A stretch of 64,000 bases of DNA from Nannocystis sp. RBIL2 (GTDB lineage: Bacteria > Myxococcota_A > Polyangia > Nannocystales > Nannocystaceae). The stretch covers positions 3,146,001 to 3,210,000 of the forward strand of contig NZ_JAPNJW010000001.1 of NCBI RefSeq assembly GCF_026626745.1, written 5' to 3'. The notes under the pieces were generated by a model. That model did not search any database, was not told where the DNA came from, and saw nothing but the letters and a program-made list of their open reading frames with translations. Shown here one piece after another: positions 49,703-57,221 of this stretch (within the stretch, counting starts at the first letter, position 1; each line of letters opens with the position of its first letter). A program made the translations under genes and the position numbers.

Positions 49703-49871
49703 CGCCCGCCGGCCGTGCGCCCGAACGCGCGCCCGCATCACCACCCCCTTCCTTCGCAGAGCCTGCGGAGCGAGTGAACGGATACGTCGGGTCGGATCAC
49801 TTTCTGAGAGAATGCGGATCGCGAGCGAACGCGGGGGGACAGTCCCGCACCGAACGCCGAAAGGAGAGGTG
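49703..49871. promoter_or_regulatory. Divergent promoter region of the protease/kinase island
   Basis: The 169 bases between the sigma factor and kinase starts should contain promoters for both arms. AAGGAGAG just before 49872 is the kinase ribosome site. I cannot assign ECF-type -35 (AAC-like) and -10 elements with confidence. Confidence 0.45.
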
Positions 49872-52733
49872 ATGGACGAGCCGCGTTCCGGTTGGCAATC
49901 GTCGTCGGCGCCGGACCCGGGGTTCGACGCGACGACCCCCGCCGATTGGGCCGCCCCGGGGCTCGACCTCGACGCACGCGCGCGAATGGCCAGCCTCCGC
50001 GCCGAACTGTTCGGCGTGAGCGTCGAGCCCGAGCGCGTCGATCGCTTCGTCGTGCTCGAGAAGCTCGGCGTCGGCGGAATGGGAGAGGTCCGCGCGGCGT
50101 TCGACCCCCGCCTCAATCGCCGGATCGCGCTCAAGCTGGTGAAGCACGACGTCACCGCGCCGGCGAGGCACGGCGAGGCCCGCCTGCTGCGCGAGGCGCA
50201 GGTGATGGCCCGCCTGTCGCATCCCAACGTGGTCCAGATCCACGAGGTCGGGCTGTGGGAGGGGCGCGTCTTCATCGCCATGGAACTGGTGGTCGGTTGC
50301 TCGCTGAAGGCCTGGCTCGAGGCGAAGCCGCGCGAGTGGCGGGAGATCGTCCGCGTCTTCGTCGAGGCCGGCCGCGGCCTGGCGGCGGCGCACGCCGTCG
50401 GCATCGTCCACCGCGATTTCAAGCCAGCCAACGTGCTGCTCGGCGACGATGACCGCGTTCGTGTGACCGACTTTGGCTTGGCTCGCGGGACCGTCGACGG
50501 CGAGATAGCGAGCACCGAGCCCGATGCGAAAGATCCGCTCGTCGCGCTGGCGGGCGCATCCCCGACGCTCGCGGGTACCCGCGCCGGGACGCCGGGATAC
50601 ATGTCTCCGGAGCAGATCCTCGGGGGCACGGCGACCGCCGCCAGCGATCAATTCAGCTTCTGTGTCGCACTCTACGAGGCGTTCTATCGTGAGCGTCCGT
50701 TCTGCGGCTCGCAGGCGTCGATGAGCCCGCCCGCGTACCTTGATGCCATGCTGAGCGCACCGCTGCGAGCGCCGCCGAGGAGCCGAGTGCCGCAGCGGAT
50801 CTTCCGGGTGCTCGCTCGCGGGCTGCGACGCGATCCCGCCGAGCGGTACCCGAACATCCAGGCGCTGCTCGCCGACCTGGCGCCGCCGACCCATCGCTGG
50901 TCGACGTGGGGCCTCTCGCTCGCCATGGCCGGAGGTCTCGGACTCGGCTTCGTATTTGCGGGGCCGGGTCGCAACGCGTGTCTGGAGCACGCCGACGACG
51001 CTCGGCTCGCGTGGGAGCAGCGCGCGCCGGCGATCGAACAAGTATTTCTCGCCACCGGCCATCCATCGGCCGGGGCTCGCTTCGCAGCGGTTGCACGGCT
51101 GATAGAGCGCCAGACGGAGGCGTACGGTGAGGCCCGTCGTCAGGCCTGCGATCCAGAGGCCATGGGAAACGACCCGGCCCTGCGCGCGCGCAGTCTGGTC
51201 TGCCTCGATCAGCGTCGGGACACCCTCACCGCGGCGATTCAGGGGCTTCTGGAGGTCGATCGCAGCTCGCTCGACGGGGCGGTGGATCGACTGGCATCAT
51301 TGCCGCAAATCGAGGACTGCAGCCATCACGTGCTGCTCGCCGAGTCGTGCACCGCGCTGCCGACCGATCCCGCGAGCGAGGCGCTGCAAGCCGCGCTCGA
51401 CGAGGTCCGCCAAACCAATGTGAGCGGCCGCCTGGCCGAGACCGCGGCCGCGTCGGTGCGTATCGTCGCCGAGGCCGAGGCCCACGGCGTCGCGCCGCTG
51501 CGGGCCGAGGCACGCCATCTCCACGCGACGATCCTTGCCGAGCTCGTGCGCCCCGCGGAAGCGCAGGCCGAATTCATCGCCGCGTTCGAGATCGCCGAGT
51601 CGGCCGGCTGCGACGGCCTCGCCTTCGACGTGGCGACCGGAATGACCAAATTGGTGGCCCTGAACGATCAGCTCGACGCGCAGATCGGCGATGATTGGTC
51701 GCGCTACGCGTTCGCAAAGCTGGGGCGGATCGCCGGTGACAACCACCGCCGAGCGCAGGCCCTGTCCGACCGCGGAATCTACCTTCAGGAGCGGCGAGGC
51801 CAGTTCGCGGCGGCCGAGCAGGATTATCGTGAGTCGCTCGCGCTCACCGCCGAGTCGGGCGACGGTGCGGGCGTACGGACCTTGACCCTGCTGAACCTCG
51901 GACACGCGCTGGCCGAGCAGGGACTGCTCGAGGAGTCGAGGGCGACTGTGCTCCGCACGATCGATGCGTTCGCCGAGCTGTACGGGCCCGATCATCCCAA
52001 GCTGTGGAAGCCGCACTTCAATCTCGGCTCGGTCGCGCTCGAGCTCGGCGATCAAGCGACCGCGGAGGCGGCGTTCGTGCGGTCCCTCGAGCTCGCGCAG
52101 CCCTATTTCGGCTCCGGGCATTCGCAGATCGCCGACATTCATCTCGCGCTGGCGACGGTCGCCTTCGACCGGCAATCCTGGAGCGCCGCGGTCGGCCACG
52201 CCCGCACTGCGGCGAGCTGGTGCGCCAACGCCGACGACGGGCGCTGCCTGGATGCGCGCAGGTTGCTGGCGCAGAGCCTCGGTGAGCTCAAGCGGCACCC
52301 CGAGGCCCTTGAGATCCTGCGGGAGGTCGCGGCCTCGGACGCGCTGCCCCCCGCGGAGCGGCCAGCCGTCGCGGTGGAGCTCGGGTGGCAGCTCCTGCAC
52401 GCGGGGCATACCGACGAGCTGCTGGCGTCGCTCGACGTCGACAACGCGCGCCCCGAGCAGGATATCCTGACCGTGCAGCGCGACGTGCAGCACGGCCTGG
52501 CGCTGCTGAAGCTCGGTCGGCCGCGTGACGCCATCGCCCCGAGCGAGCGCGCCCTCACGGCGATGAAGCCGGGTGACGACGCGAGGCTCCGCGCCGAGGT
52601 CGACATGACGCTCGCGCGCGCCTATTGCCGCGCCGGGCTGCGCCGCGACGACGTCGAGCGGCTCGCGGCGAGCAACATCCCGGATCCCCGGCAGCTGAAA
52701 CGGTGGATCGACGATCACTGTCCTGACAATTGA
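49872..52733 (+). CDS. Membrane Ser/Thr protein kinase with TPR repeats
   Basis: This 953-aa protein has a Hanks-type kinase domain at residues ~58-340: LEKLGVGGMGEVRAAF (Gly loop), IALKLV (K88), HRDFKPANVLL (D182), VTDFGLARG (D200) and AGTPGYMSPEQIL. A single transmembrane helix follows (WGLSLAMAGGLGLGFVFAG, ~346-364). The C-terminal ~580 residues contain TPR-type repeats (RGQFAAAEQDYRESLALTAE, YGPDHPKLWKPHFNLGSVAL, LGDQATAEAAFVRSLELAQP). This kinase-TM-TPR layout is common in myxobacteria. The TPR part would be outside the cytoplasm if the kinase is inside. It is first in the operon with the small protein (15 bases) and the caspase. Confidence 0.94.
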   Translation: MDEPRSGWQSSSAPDPGFDATTPADWAAPGLDLDARARMASLRAELFGVSVEPERVDRFVVLEKLGVGGMGEVRAAFDPRLNRRIALKLVKHDVTAPARHGEARLLREAQVMARLSHPNVVQIHEVGLWEGRVFIAMELVVGCSLKAWLEAKPREWREIVRVFVEAGRGLAAAHAVGIVHRDFKPANVLLGDDDRVRVTDFGLARGTVDGEIASTEPDAKDPLVALAGASPTLAGTRAGTPGYMSPEQILGGTATAASDQFSFCVALYEAFYRERPFCGSQASMSPPAYLDAMLSAPLRAPPRSRVPQRIFRVLARGLRRDPAERYPNIQALLADLAPPTHRWSTWGLSLAMAGGLGLGFVFAGPGRNACLEHADDARLAWEQRAPAIEQVFLATGHPSAGARFAAVARLIERQTEAYGEARRQACDPEAMGNDPALRARSLVCLDQRRDTLTAAIQGLLEVDRSSLDGAVDRLASLPQIEDCSHHVLLAESCTALPTDPASEALQAALDEVRQTNVSGRLAETAAASVRIVAEAEAHGVAPLRAEARHLHATILAELVRPAEAQAEFIAAFEIAESAGCDGLAFDVATGMTKLVALNDQLDAQIGDDWSRYAFAKLGRIAGDNHRRAQALSDRGIYLQERRGQFAAAEQDYRESLALTAESGDGAGVRTLTLLNLGHALAEQGLLEESRATVLRTIDAFAELYGPDHPKLWKPHFNLGSVALELGDQATAEAAFVRSLELAQPYFGSGHSQIADIHLALATVAFDRQSWSAAVGHARTAASWCANADDGRCLDARRLLAQSLGELKRHPEALEILREVAASDALPPAERPAVAVELGWQLLHAGHTDELLASLDVDNARPEQDILTVQRDVQHGLALLKLGRPRDAIAPSERALTAMKPGDDARLRAEVDMTLARAYCRAGLRRDDVERLAASNIPDPRQLKRWIDDHCPDN

Positions 52734-52748
52734 TACCGAGGAGAAAAC

Positions 52749-53174
52749 GTGGCACATCCTGCTCCATTCACCCTGACTCTTGGCTTCAACGGCACCGAGA
52801 TTATCATCGGCTGCCTGGATGCGGACGCATCGACCGACTCGACGACCCAGGTGCTCACGCTCGGGCGTTATGCCCTGACGGCCCCGCCGAATCCCCTTCC
52901 TGCCGACCAGTTCGTGGCGATCTTCGTGCCGGACACGGCGGGCACCGTCTCTGTGACCGCCGTGTCGTCCCAGGTCTATGGCGAATCGCCCGTGGGCTGG
53001 AGCGCGAACGGCAGGCTGTTCGAGTCGCCGAGCGGCAAGTTCACGTGGTCCGAGACGTTCACCCTGACGGTGAGCGGGAGTAACGCGACCGGGTCGTTCT
53101 CGGGGACCCGTAACATCAAGATCAAGCAGAAAGGCGGCGGCGGAGACGGCCGTGTCGCCCCGCCGACCGCATAG
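52749..53174 (+). CDS. Small beta-rich protein between kinase and caspase
   Basis: This 141-aa protein starts at GTG 52749, with GAGGAG six bases upstream. It has no signal peptide. The pattern is beta-sandwich-like (FTLTLGFNGTEIIIGCLDAD, QFVAIFVPDTAGTVSVTAVS, KFTWSETFTLTVSGSNATGS) and ends in a Lys/Gly-rich tail (NIKIKQKGGGGDG). It lies 15 bases after the kinase and 41 before the caspase gene. It could be a kinase substrate, a regulator or the caspase target. Family not recognised. Confidence 0.82.
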   Translation: MAHPAPFTLTLGFNGTEIIIGCLDADASTDSTTQVLTLGRYALTAPPNPLPADQFVAIFVPDTAGTVSVTAVSSQVYGESPVGWSANGRLFESPSGKFTWSETFTLTVSGSNATGSFSGTRNIKIKQKGGGGDGRVAPPTA

Positions 53175-53215
53175 GCTGAATCTCTCGGCAATCGATAGAT
53201 CGATAGGAGTGGACG

Positions 53216-55000
53216 ATGGCGATTGCACTGTTGCTCGGCGGAGTCACGGGCCCTGCCCGGAACAAGTGGCCGGTGGAAGCCGGCCTCACCGCAGTAGCGA
53301 AGCTGCTCACAGGCCTCTCCAGACCAGGCGCCGCCCCCTGGAGCGTCGAGCGGTACAAGGCCGATCCGAGCAAGCGGACCATCATGCGCGCGCTGGCTGC
53401 GCTCGCCGAGCGACTCGAGGCCGATCCGGCGCACGCCGGAGAGGCCGTGTTGGTGTATTTCATCGGTCACGCCGAGTGGCGCCACATCCCGACCCGAACG
53501 GAAGTCATCACGGGGGACGAGTTGAGCCGGGCGTTGCAGCGCGTGGCGGCGGCTCAGGGGGAGAAGGTCAATTTGACGGTCGTGCTCGATTGCTGCCACG
53601 CTGGCGGCATCCTCGACTTGGACCTGGGCATGCTCCCGTCCGCCGACGAGCGCCTGTCCTCGCGGGTGGTGGTTGTCGCGGCCGCCTTCGACGGCGGCAG
53701 AGCAACGCACGCGCTCGGCGTTCCACCCGACCTGACGCTGGGGCTGTGCTCGGCCCTGACGTTCGACTATCCACGGTGGGAGTCCGTCATCGCCCATGTT
53801 CGGGGCCACGTCCGTTCGTATAACCGGGTCTCCCAGCCCATCTTGCACGGGCCGCGCCAGCGGAGGCCATTTACCCTGGTCGAAAGTCGCTTGCCGCGCG
53901 ATGTCTTTCGCGTGGATCGCGAGGATGTCCAGGATCCGATGCAGCGCTACGTCCTGCACGCCTCGCCGGGCGACAGTATCGATCCAGATCTCGACCTCTT
54001 CGATCTCTTCGACCTGACGACCGCGGACTTCGAGGCCGCGCAGCCGTCCAAGCCCGGACGAAGAGTGGCGGCGTTCCCCGAATGGATGGGCCGATACACG
54101 CTCGACCTCGAAGCCACCGACGAGCAAGTGAGAGTCGGGAGCCAGACGCCGGTGTATGGCTATTACGCGCGCCGTCGGCCGCGGACTCTGGGCTTCGTGC
54201 AGGCGCTGGATGGTGCGCCGGACTCCGCGCTCGAGGATGCCATCAAGACGGCGAACCTTGCGCTTCAGAGCGGAGGCGGGCCCATCGTCGCCTACGTCGA
54301 CGCGAAGGACCATCAATACCTCGTGCAGGAGCCGTCGCAGCCGCAGATTTGGCGGCACAAGACCGACGGCTGGCAAGATCAGGCGGTCAAGCAGCTCGAC
54401 CGCCTGCGACGCTGGAACGCGCTCAAGCGCTGGATCGATGACAGCCCGAAAACAGCGGCAAGGGACGTCGACCTCACGATCGAGCATGGAGCGAGTCGAT
54501 TCTTCACGTCGAGCCAACTCTCCGGGAAGAGCTCGTGGAAGGACGTTTTGATTCGCCCGGACGACACGATCAGGTTGACCGTGAGGCGGACCACGGCCCC
54601 GGCCGAATTCTATGCCGCCGTGTTTCGCGTACGGGCCGATCGGGCGCTGACCCCCTGGACCGAGGCCTTGGCCGCGTTATGGGAGCTCCCAGTGACCCTC
54701 GGGATCACGCAAAATGGGGGCACGCGCACGTTGATGGTCACCGCGCCGGAGGATCTCTCGCCAGGGACCTACCACGAGTCGCTGCTGGTCGTGATCTCGG
54801 TGAAAGAGCCGTTCGAGCCCTATTTGCTGCGCGCCGCGCGAAGAGCCATGCGGGCGTTCAGCGCGGCGTCGAGCGGTCCCCGAGCCATCGCTCGAAGTCT
54901 GGCCTCCTTGGTCGAATCGACAGCGAGTAGCACCCCGCCCAAACTTATCTATGCGGTCGTCGAGGTCCCGTATCAGCTCCAAATTGGTGCTCGAGGATGA
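53216..55000 (+). CDS. Caspase-family (C14) protease with C-terminal extension
   Basis: This 594-aa protein has AGGAG seven bases before the ATG. Residues ~1-220 form the caspase-hemoglobinase fold: VLVYFIGHAEW with catalytic His (H85) and NLTVVLDCCHAGGILD with catalytic Cys (C127, in D-C-C-H-A-G). RVVVVAAAFDGGRATHALGV resembles the p10-like part. The remaining ~370 residues contain no known domain, but two segments look beta-sandwich-like (DTIRLTVRRTTAPAEFYAAV, TRTLMVTAPEDLSPGTYHES), perhaps a recognition module. No signal peptide is present. It is last in the kinase-small protein-caspase operon. Confidence 0.93.
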   Translation: MAIALLLGGVTGPARNKWPVEAGLTAVAKLLTGLSRPGAAPWSVERYKADPSKRTIMRALAALAERLEADPAHAGEAVLVYFIGHAEWRHIPTRTEVITGDELSRALQRVAAAQGEKVNLTVVLDCCHAGGILDLDLGMLPSADERLSSRVVVVAAAFDGGRATHALGVPPDLTLGLCSALTFDYPRWESVIAHVRGHVRSYNRVSQPILHGPRQRRPFTLVESRLPRDVFRVDREDVQDPMQRYVLHASPGDSIDPDLDLFDLFDLTTADFEAAQPSKPGRRVAAFPEWMGRYTLDLEATDEQVRVGSQTPVYGYYARRRPRTLGFVQALDGAPDSALEDAIKTANLALQSGGGPIVAYVDAKDHQYLVQEPSQPQIWRHKTDGWQDQAVKQLDRLRRWNALKRWIDDSPKTAARDVDLTIEHGASRFFTSSQLSGKSSWKDVLIRPDDTIRLTVRRTTAPAEFYAAVFRVRADRALTPWTEALAALWELPVTLGITQNGGTRTLMVTAPEDLSPGTYHESLLVVISVKEPFEPYLLRAARRAMRAFSAASSGPRAIARSLASLVESTASSTPPKLIYAVVEVPYQLQIGARG

Positions 55001-55051
55001 CATCGCGACAGCTCAAGAGCGCTTCATGCAGTGGAGACGTCGCGGAGACGC

Positions 55052-55085
55052 AAGATTCCGAGCACTCGAAAGTGCTCGGAATCTT
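55052..55085 (+). terminator. 15-bp perfect hairpin after the caspase gene
   Basis: AAGATTCCGAGCACT pairs perfectly with AGTGCTCGGAATCTT around a CGAA tetraloop, 51 bases after the caspase stop. It is very stable. No U-tract follows. It is probably the operon terminator, though it could be part of the repeat-flanked element. Confidence 0.6.
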
Positions 55086-55204
55086 CAAGACGTTCTTACC
55101 TCACTGCTCGAAGCAATCGAACGCGGATTTTCTCAACCCATTGATCGCACTCGCAATTTCGCTGAACTCCGCGTACCGGTTCACGAATTCGTTCCTGTTT
55201 TGAG

Positions 55205-55233
55205 AGCCCGCGAGTCCCCAGGACTCGCGGGCT
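55205..55233 (+). terminator. 13-bp perfect hairpin
   Basis: AGCCCGCGAGTCC pairs with GGACTCGCGGGCT around a CCA loop. On the minus strand a protein-like tail (NEFVNRYAEFSEIASAINGL, ~55101-55203) lies next to it, possibly a transposase remnant. Function uncertain. Confidence 0.5.
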
Positions 55234-55295
55234 TCGACCTGTGCGTGGAGACGTCGGGGAGACGCTCCAGTTTCCGGGCAAAGCCGCTCGCCTCG

Positions 55296-55333
55296 TTTCT
55301 ACGGAGGGTGGGTCTTGCCACCCTTGACCCGGG
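55296..55333 (+). repeat. Shared hairpin element, copy 2
   Basis: TTTCTACGGAGGGTGGG-TCTTGCCACCC-TTGACCCGGG matches the inner part of the glnA terminator (41774-41811). GGGTGG/CCACCC forms a perfect stem. It lies at the downstream edge of the IS21 relic. Confidence 0.6.
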
Positions 55334-55806
55334 CATCGTGCTTCGACCTGCGGCGACGGGTTCGAGCAGCCGGGCGAGCGTTGCGGACCGCCGACCGAAG
55401 TACTCCTCGTGCAGCAGCGCCAGCGTCACGCCAGGGCGTCGGCGCTCGGTGTGCAGGGTCGGGGAAGTCCGGCAGCGGCCGCGCCGTCCTGGACGCCTCG
55501 ACGGAGCCGTAGAAGGCCCGCTCGAGCGCCTCGTCGCTCATGCCATCGACGGCTTCGAGCGTCAGCCCGCGCTCGTGCACGTCGCCGACGATCTTGCTGA
55601 TGGCCGATGCTGACGCCGACGCTCGCCGCCACGTCGCGGTGGTGGGACATGGAAGGCTCACTGAACTCGCCGTCCGTAGCCCATAGGGGCCGCGACGGGC
55701 TGGTTCAACCTCGCCAATCGTGGTTCCGTGCGCGGTTGCGGCCGAGCGCCAGCTTCTGGCGCAGAAATTCTCGGATTTTTCGCATGGTCAGTCGCTGGGT
55801 CGCCAT
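55330..55806 (-). pseudogene. Decayed IS21-family transposase (IstA)
   Basis: From ATG 55806 the minus strand reads MATQRLTMRKIREFLRQKLA, the hallmark IstA N-terminus (helix-turn-helix start). The frame soon breaks. It resumes as HHRDVAASVGVSIG, then ISKIVGDVHERGLTLEAVDG with MSDEALERAFYGS and ARPLPDFP, and in another frame GVTLALLHEEYFG. These are consecutive IstA blocks in three frames, so several small indels or deletions are present. The DDE catalytic region and istB are absent, so the element cannot move by itself. Confidence 0.75.
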
Positions 55807-55895
55807 CTCGCCTCCCGTGCGAGATGACCGGTGGTTCAGCGCCGAACTCGCCTCTCCGCGCGTCGCGTGCGCGTAGCACGCGACGACCGCGGGGT

Positions 55896-56017
55896 GTTCA
55901 CGATGACCGATCCGGCCGTTCATTCAGCCGATCTCGGCGTTCACGATGCCCGATCCGGGCGTTCACGATGCCGATCGATGCGTTCACGATGGTCCGCTCA
56001 GGCGTTCACGGCGGGCC
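55896..56017. repeat. Tandem ~22-bp repeats at the IS21 end
   Basis: Six units of about GTTCACGATGCCCGATCCGG start at 55896, 55918, 55939, 55961, 55982 and 56004 (the last partial). IS21-family ends carry multiple transposase-binding repeats upstream of istA, and these lie just upstream of the istA relic. They are the best preserved part of the element. Confidence 0.75.
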
Positions 56018-56068
56018 GTCTTCCGCAATCATCGCCGGTCCGAGCCGGATCTGTGGTGTCATGGGCTT

Positions 56069-57130
56069 ATGATGTCGTCCTTGGATCTCGAACTCGAGTC
56101 CCTCCGCGCCGCCACGGCCAGCCCATCCGTGGTGCGGACCACATACACGACCGAGAAGTTGCACACAAATATCATCGCGGCGGCGCTCAACAACAAGGCG
56201 AAGACGGCAGAGGCGCGGCGCCTCGCGGCAGCGCTGTGGAACCTCCGCGCGAAGGAGACGATCGAGGCCGACAGGATCACGGCGCTCGCGGCCGTCAAGG
56301 AGCAGCGGCTGGTGGAACAGGGGCAGTATTCGATCGTGGACCTGTTCGTCACGATGACCGTCGACGGTCAGGAGCGCGAGTTGGCCGTCGAGGTGAAGGT
56401 CGACGGCACCCCGAAGGGCGAGCAACTGGCTTCGCTGGCGGCGGGGCCAGGCTGCGGGGTGCACCGCCGGATGATCCTCCTGTGCCTAGGGTCAGCGCAG
56501 GCATGCCGCATCGAACCGTTCGAGGGTGAGATCCCCGAGGTCACGCGCTGGTCGGTCGCTGACCTGGTCGGCCTCAAGTTACTCATTGAGGCGGCAGCAC
56601 CCAAGCTCGGCGATGCCCTGGCATGGCATGAGGAGCTCGCGCACGAGGAGCTCCGGCGCCGACGCGCATGGACCGACGAGGCGGCGCTCGCAGAATGCGG
56701 GTACCGCGGCCGGGTGATGATCGCGTACCGCTATCACGCGGGGGCGGAGGCGTTGAAGCAGTCGGGCTCGCTGTGGGAGGTCTCGATCCAGCCGTTCGGT
56801 GTGGTCCTGCACGGCAAGTCGTCGCATCACGAAGTGCCGTACGAAGACACGGTCGTGACGCTGTATCTTGAGGTGGCCGACCGCAAGCTGCGAATCAAGG
56901 CGGGCGCGTGGTACAAGCTCGTTGACGCACGAGCTGCCACGGAGCATCTGATCCCGAAGATCGAGGCGGCGATGGCCGCGCGCGGGCTCGCGGTGAGGCG
57001 TTCGCGGCGGGTGGGCGGCGCGTCGGTGTCGCTGATGTCGATCGGGCAGGAGCCGGTCGACGAATCGCGCGAGGCATTCGTCGAGCTCCTGCGGTGGGTC
57101 CACGAGGTGTGGAAGTCGATCGTCTGGTGA
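56069..57130 (+). CDS. PD-(D/E)XK nuclease-like protein
   Basis: This 353-aa protein starts at ATG 56069, next to a second ATG. The N-terminal helical part (TTEKLHTNIIAAALNNKAKT) precedes a PD-(D/E)XK-like core: SIVDLFVTMTVDG (D91), ELAVEVKVDG (E108-V-K110) and KGEQLASLA, with a helix Gln as in many members. The rest has no recognised domain (RVMIAYRYHAGAEALKQSGS, VTLYLEVADRKLRIKAGAWY). It is probably a DNA-cutting or DNA-related enzyme. It is convergent to the McrBC-like operon (91 bases between stops) and begins right after the IS21 end repeats. Confidence 0.75.
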   Translation: MMSSLDLELESLRAATASPSVVRTTYTTEKLHTNIIAAALNNKAKTAEARRLAAALWNLRAKETIEADRITALAAVKEQRLVEQGQYSIVDLFVTMTVDGQERELAVEVKVDGTPKGEQLASLAAGPGCGVHRRMILLCLGSAQACRIEPFEGEIPEVTRWSVADLVGLKLLIEAAAPKLGDALAWHEELAHEELRRRRAWTDEAALAECGYRGRVMIAYRYHAGAEALKQSGSLWEVSIQPFGVVLHGKSSHHEVPYEDTVVTLYLEVADRKLRIKAGAWYKLVDARAATEHLIPKIEAAMAARGLAVRRSRRVGGASVSLMSIGQEPVDESREAFVELLRWVHEVWKSIVW

Positions 57131-57221
57131 GGCGTCTCGGTGCACCCGGGCTCGACCGCAAGGTGGCAATTGAGCTCCTCCGCTGCCATGCGCACCGTGA
57201 ACGAGCGACGAGAAATTACCG

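Larger units (their letters stand above)
55031..55265. repeat. 21-bp direct repeats flanking a hairpin island
   Basis: GTGGAGACGTCGCGGAGACGC (55031-55051) and GTGGAGACGTCGGGGAGACGC (55245-55265) differ at one base. Between them lie two long hairpins and an AT-richer ~120-base stretch. The arrangement suggests a small mobile or RNA-producing element. Confidence 0.6.
55330..56060 (-). mobile_element. IS21-family relic
   Basis: A truncated, frameshifted istA and its upstream terminal repeats make up the remnant. The boundary is uncertain on both sides; the far end (with istB and the second terminal repeat) is missing. It separates the protease island from the McrBC-like island. Confidence 0.65.

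Noticed and set aside
54997..55203. Small gene overlapping the caspase stop (ATGA)
   Set aside because: It would be translationally coupled, but it is built mostly from hairpin arms and the reverse complement of another protein-like frame, and it lacks its own coding signature.
55001..55295. Retron non-coding RNA
   Set aside because: The hairpins are suggestive, but no reverse transcriptase gene is nearby and the flanking repeats are direct rather than inverted.
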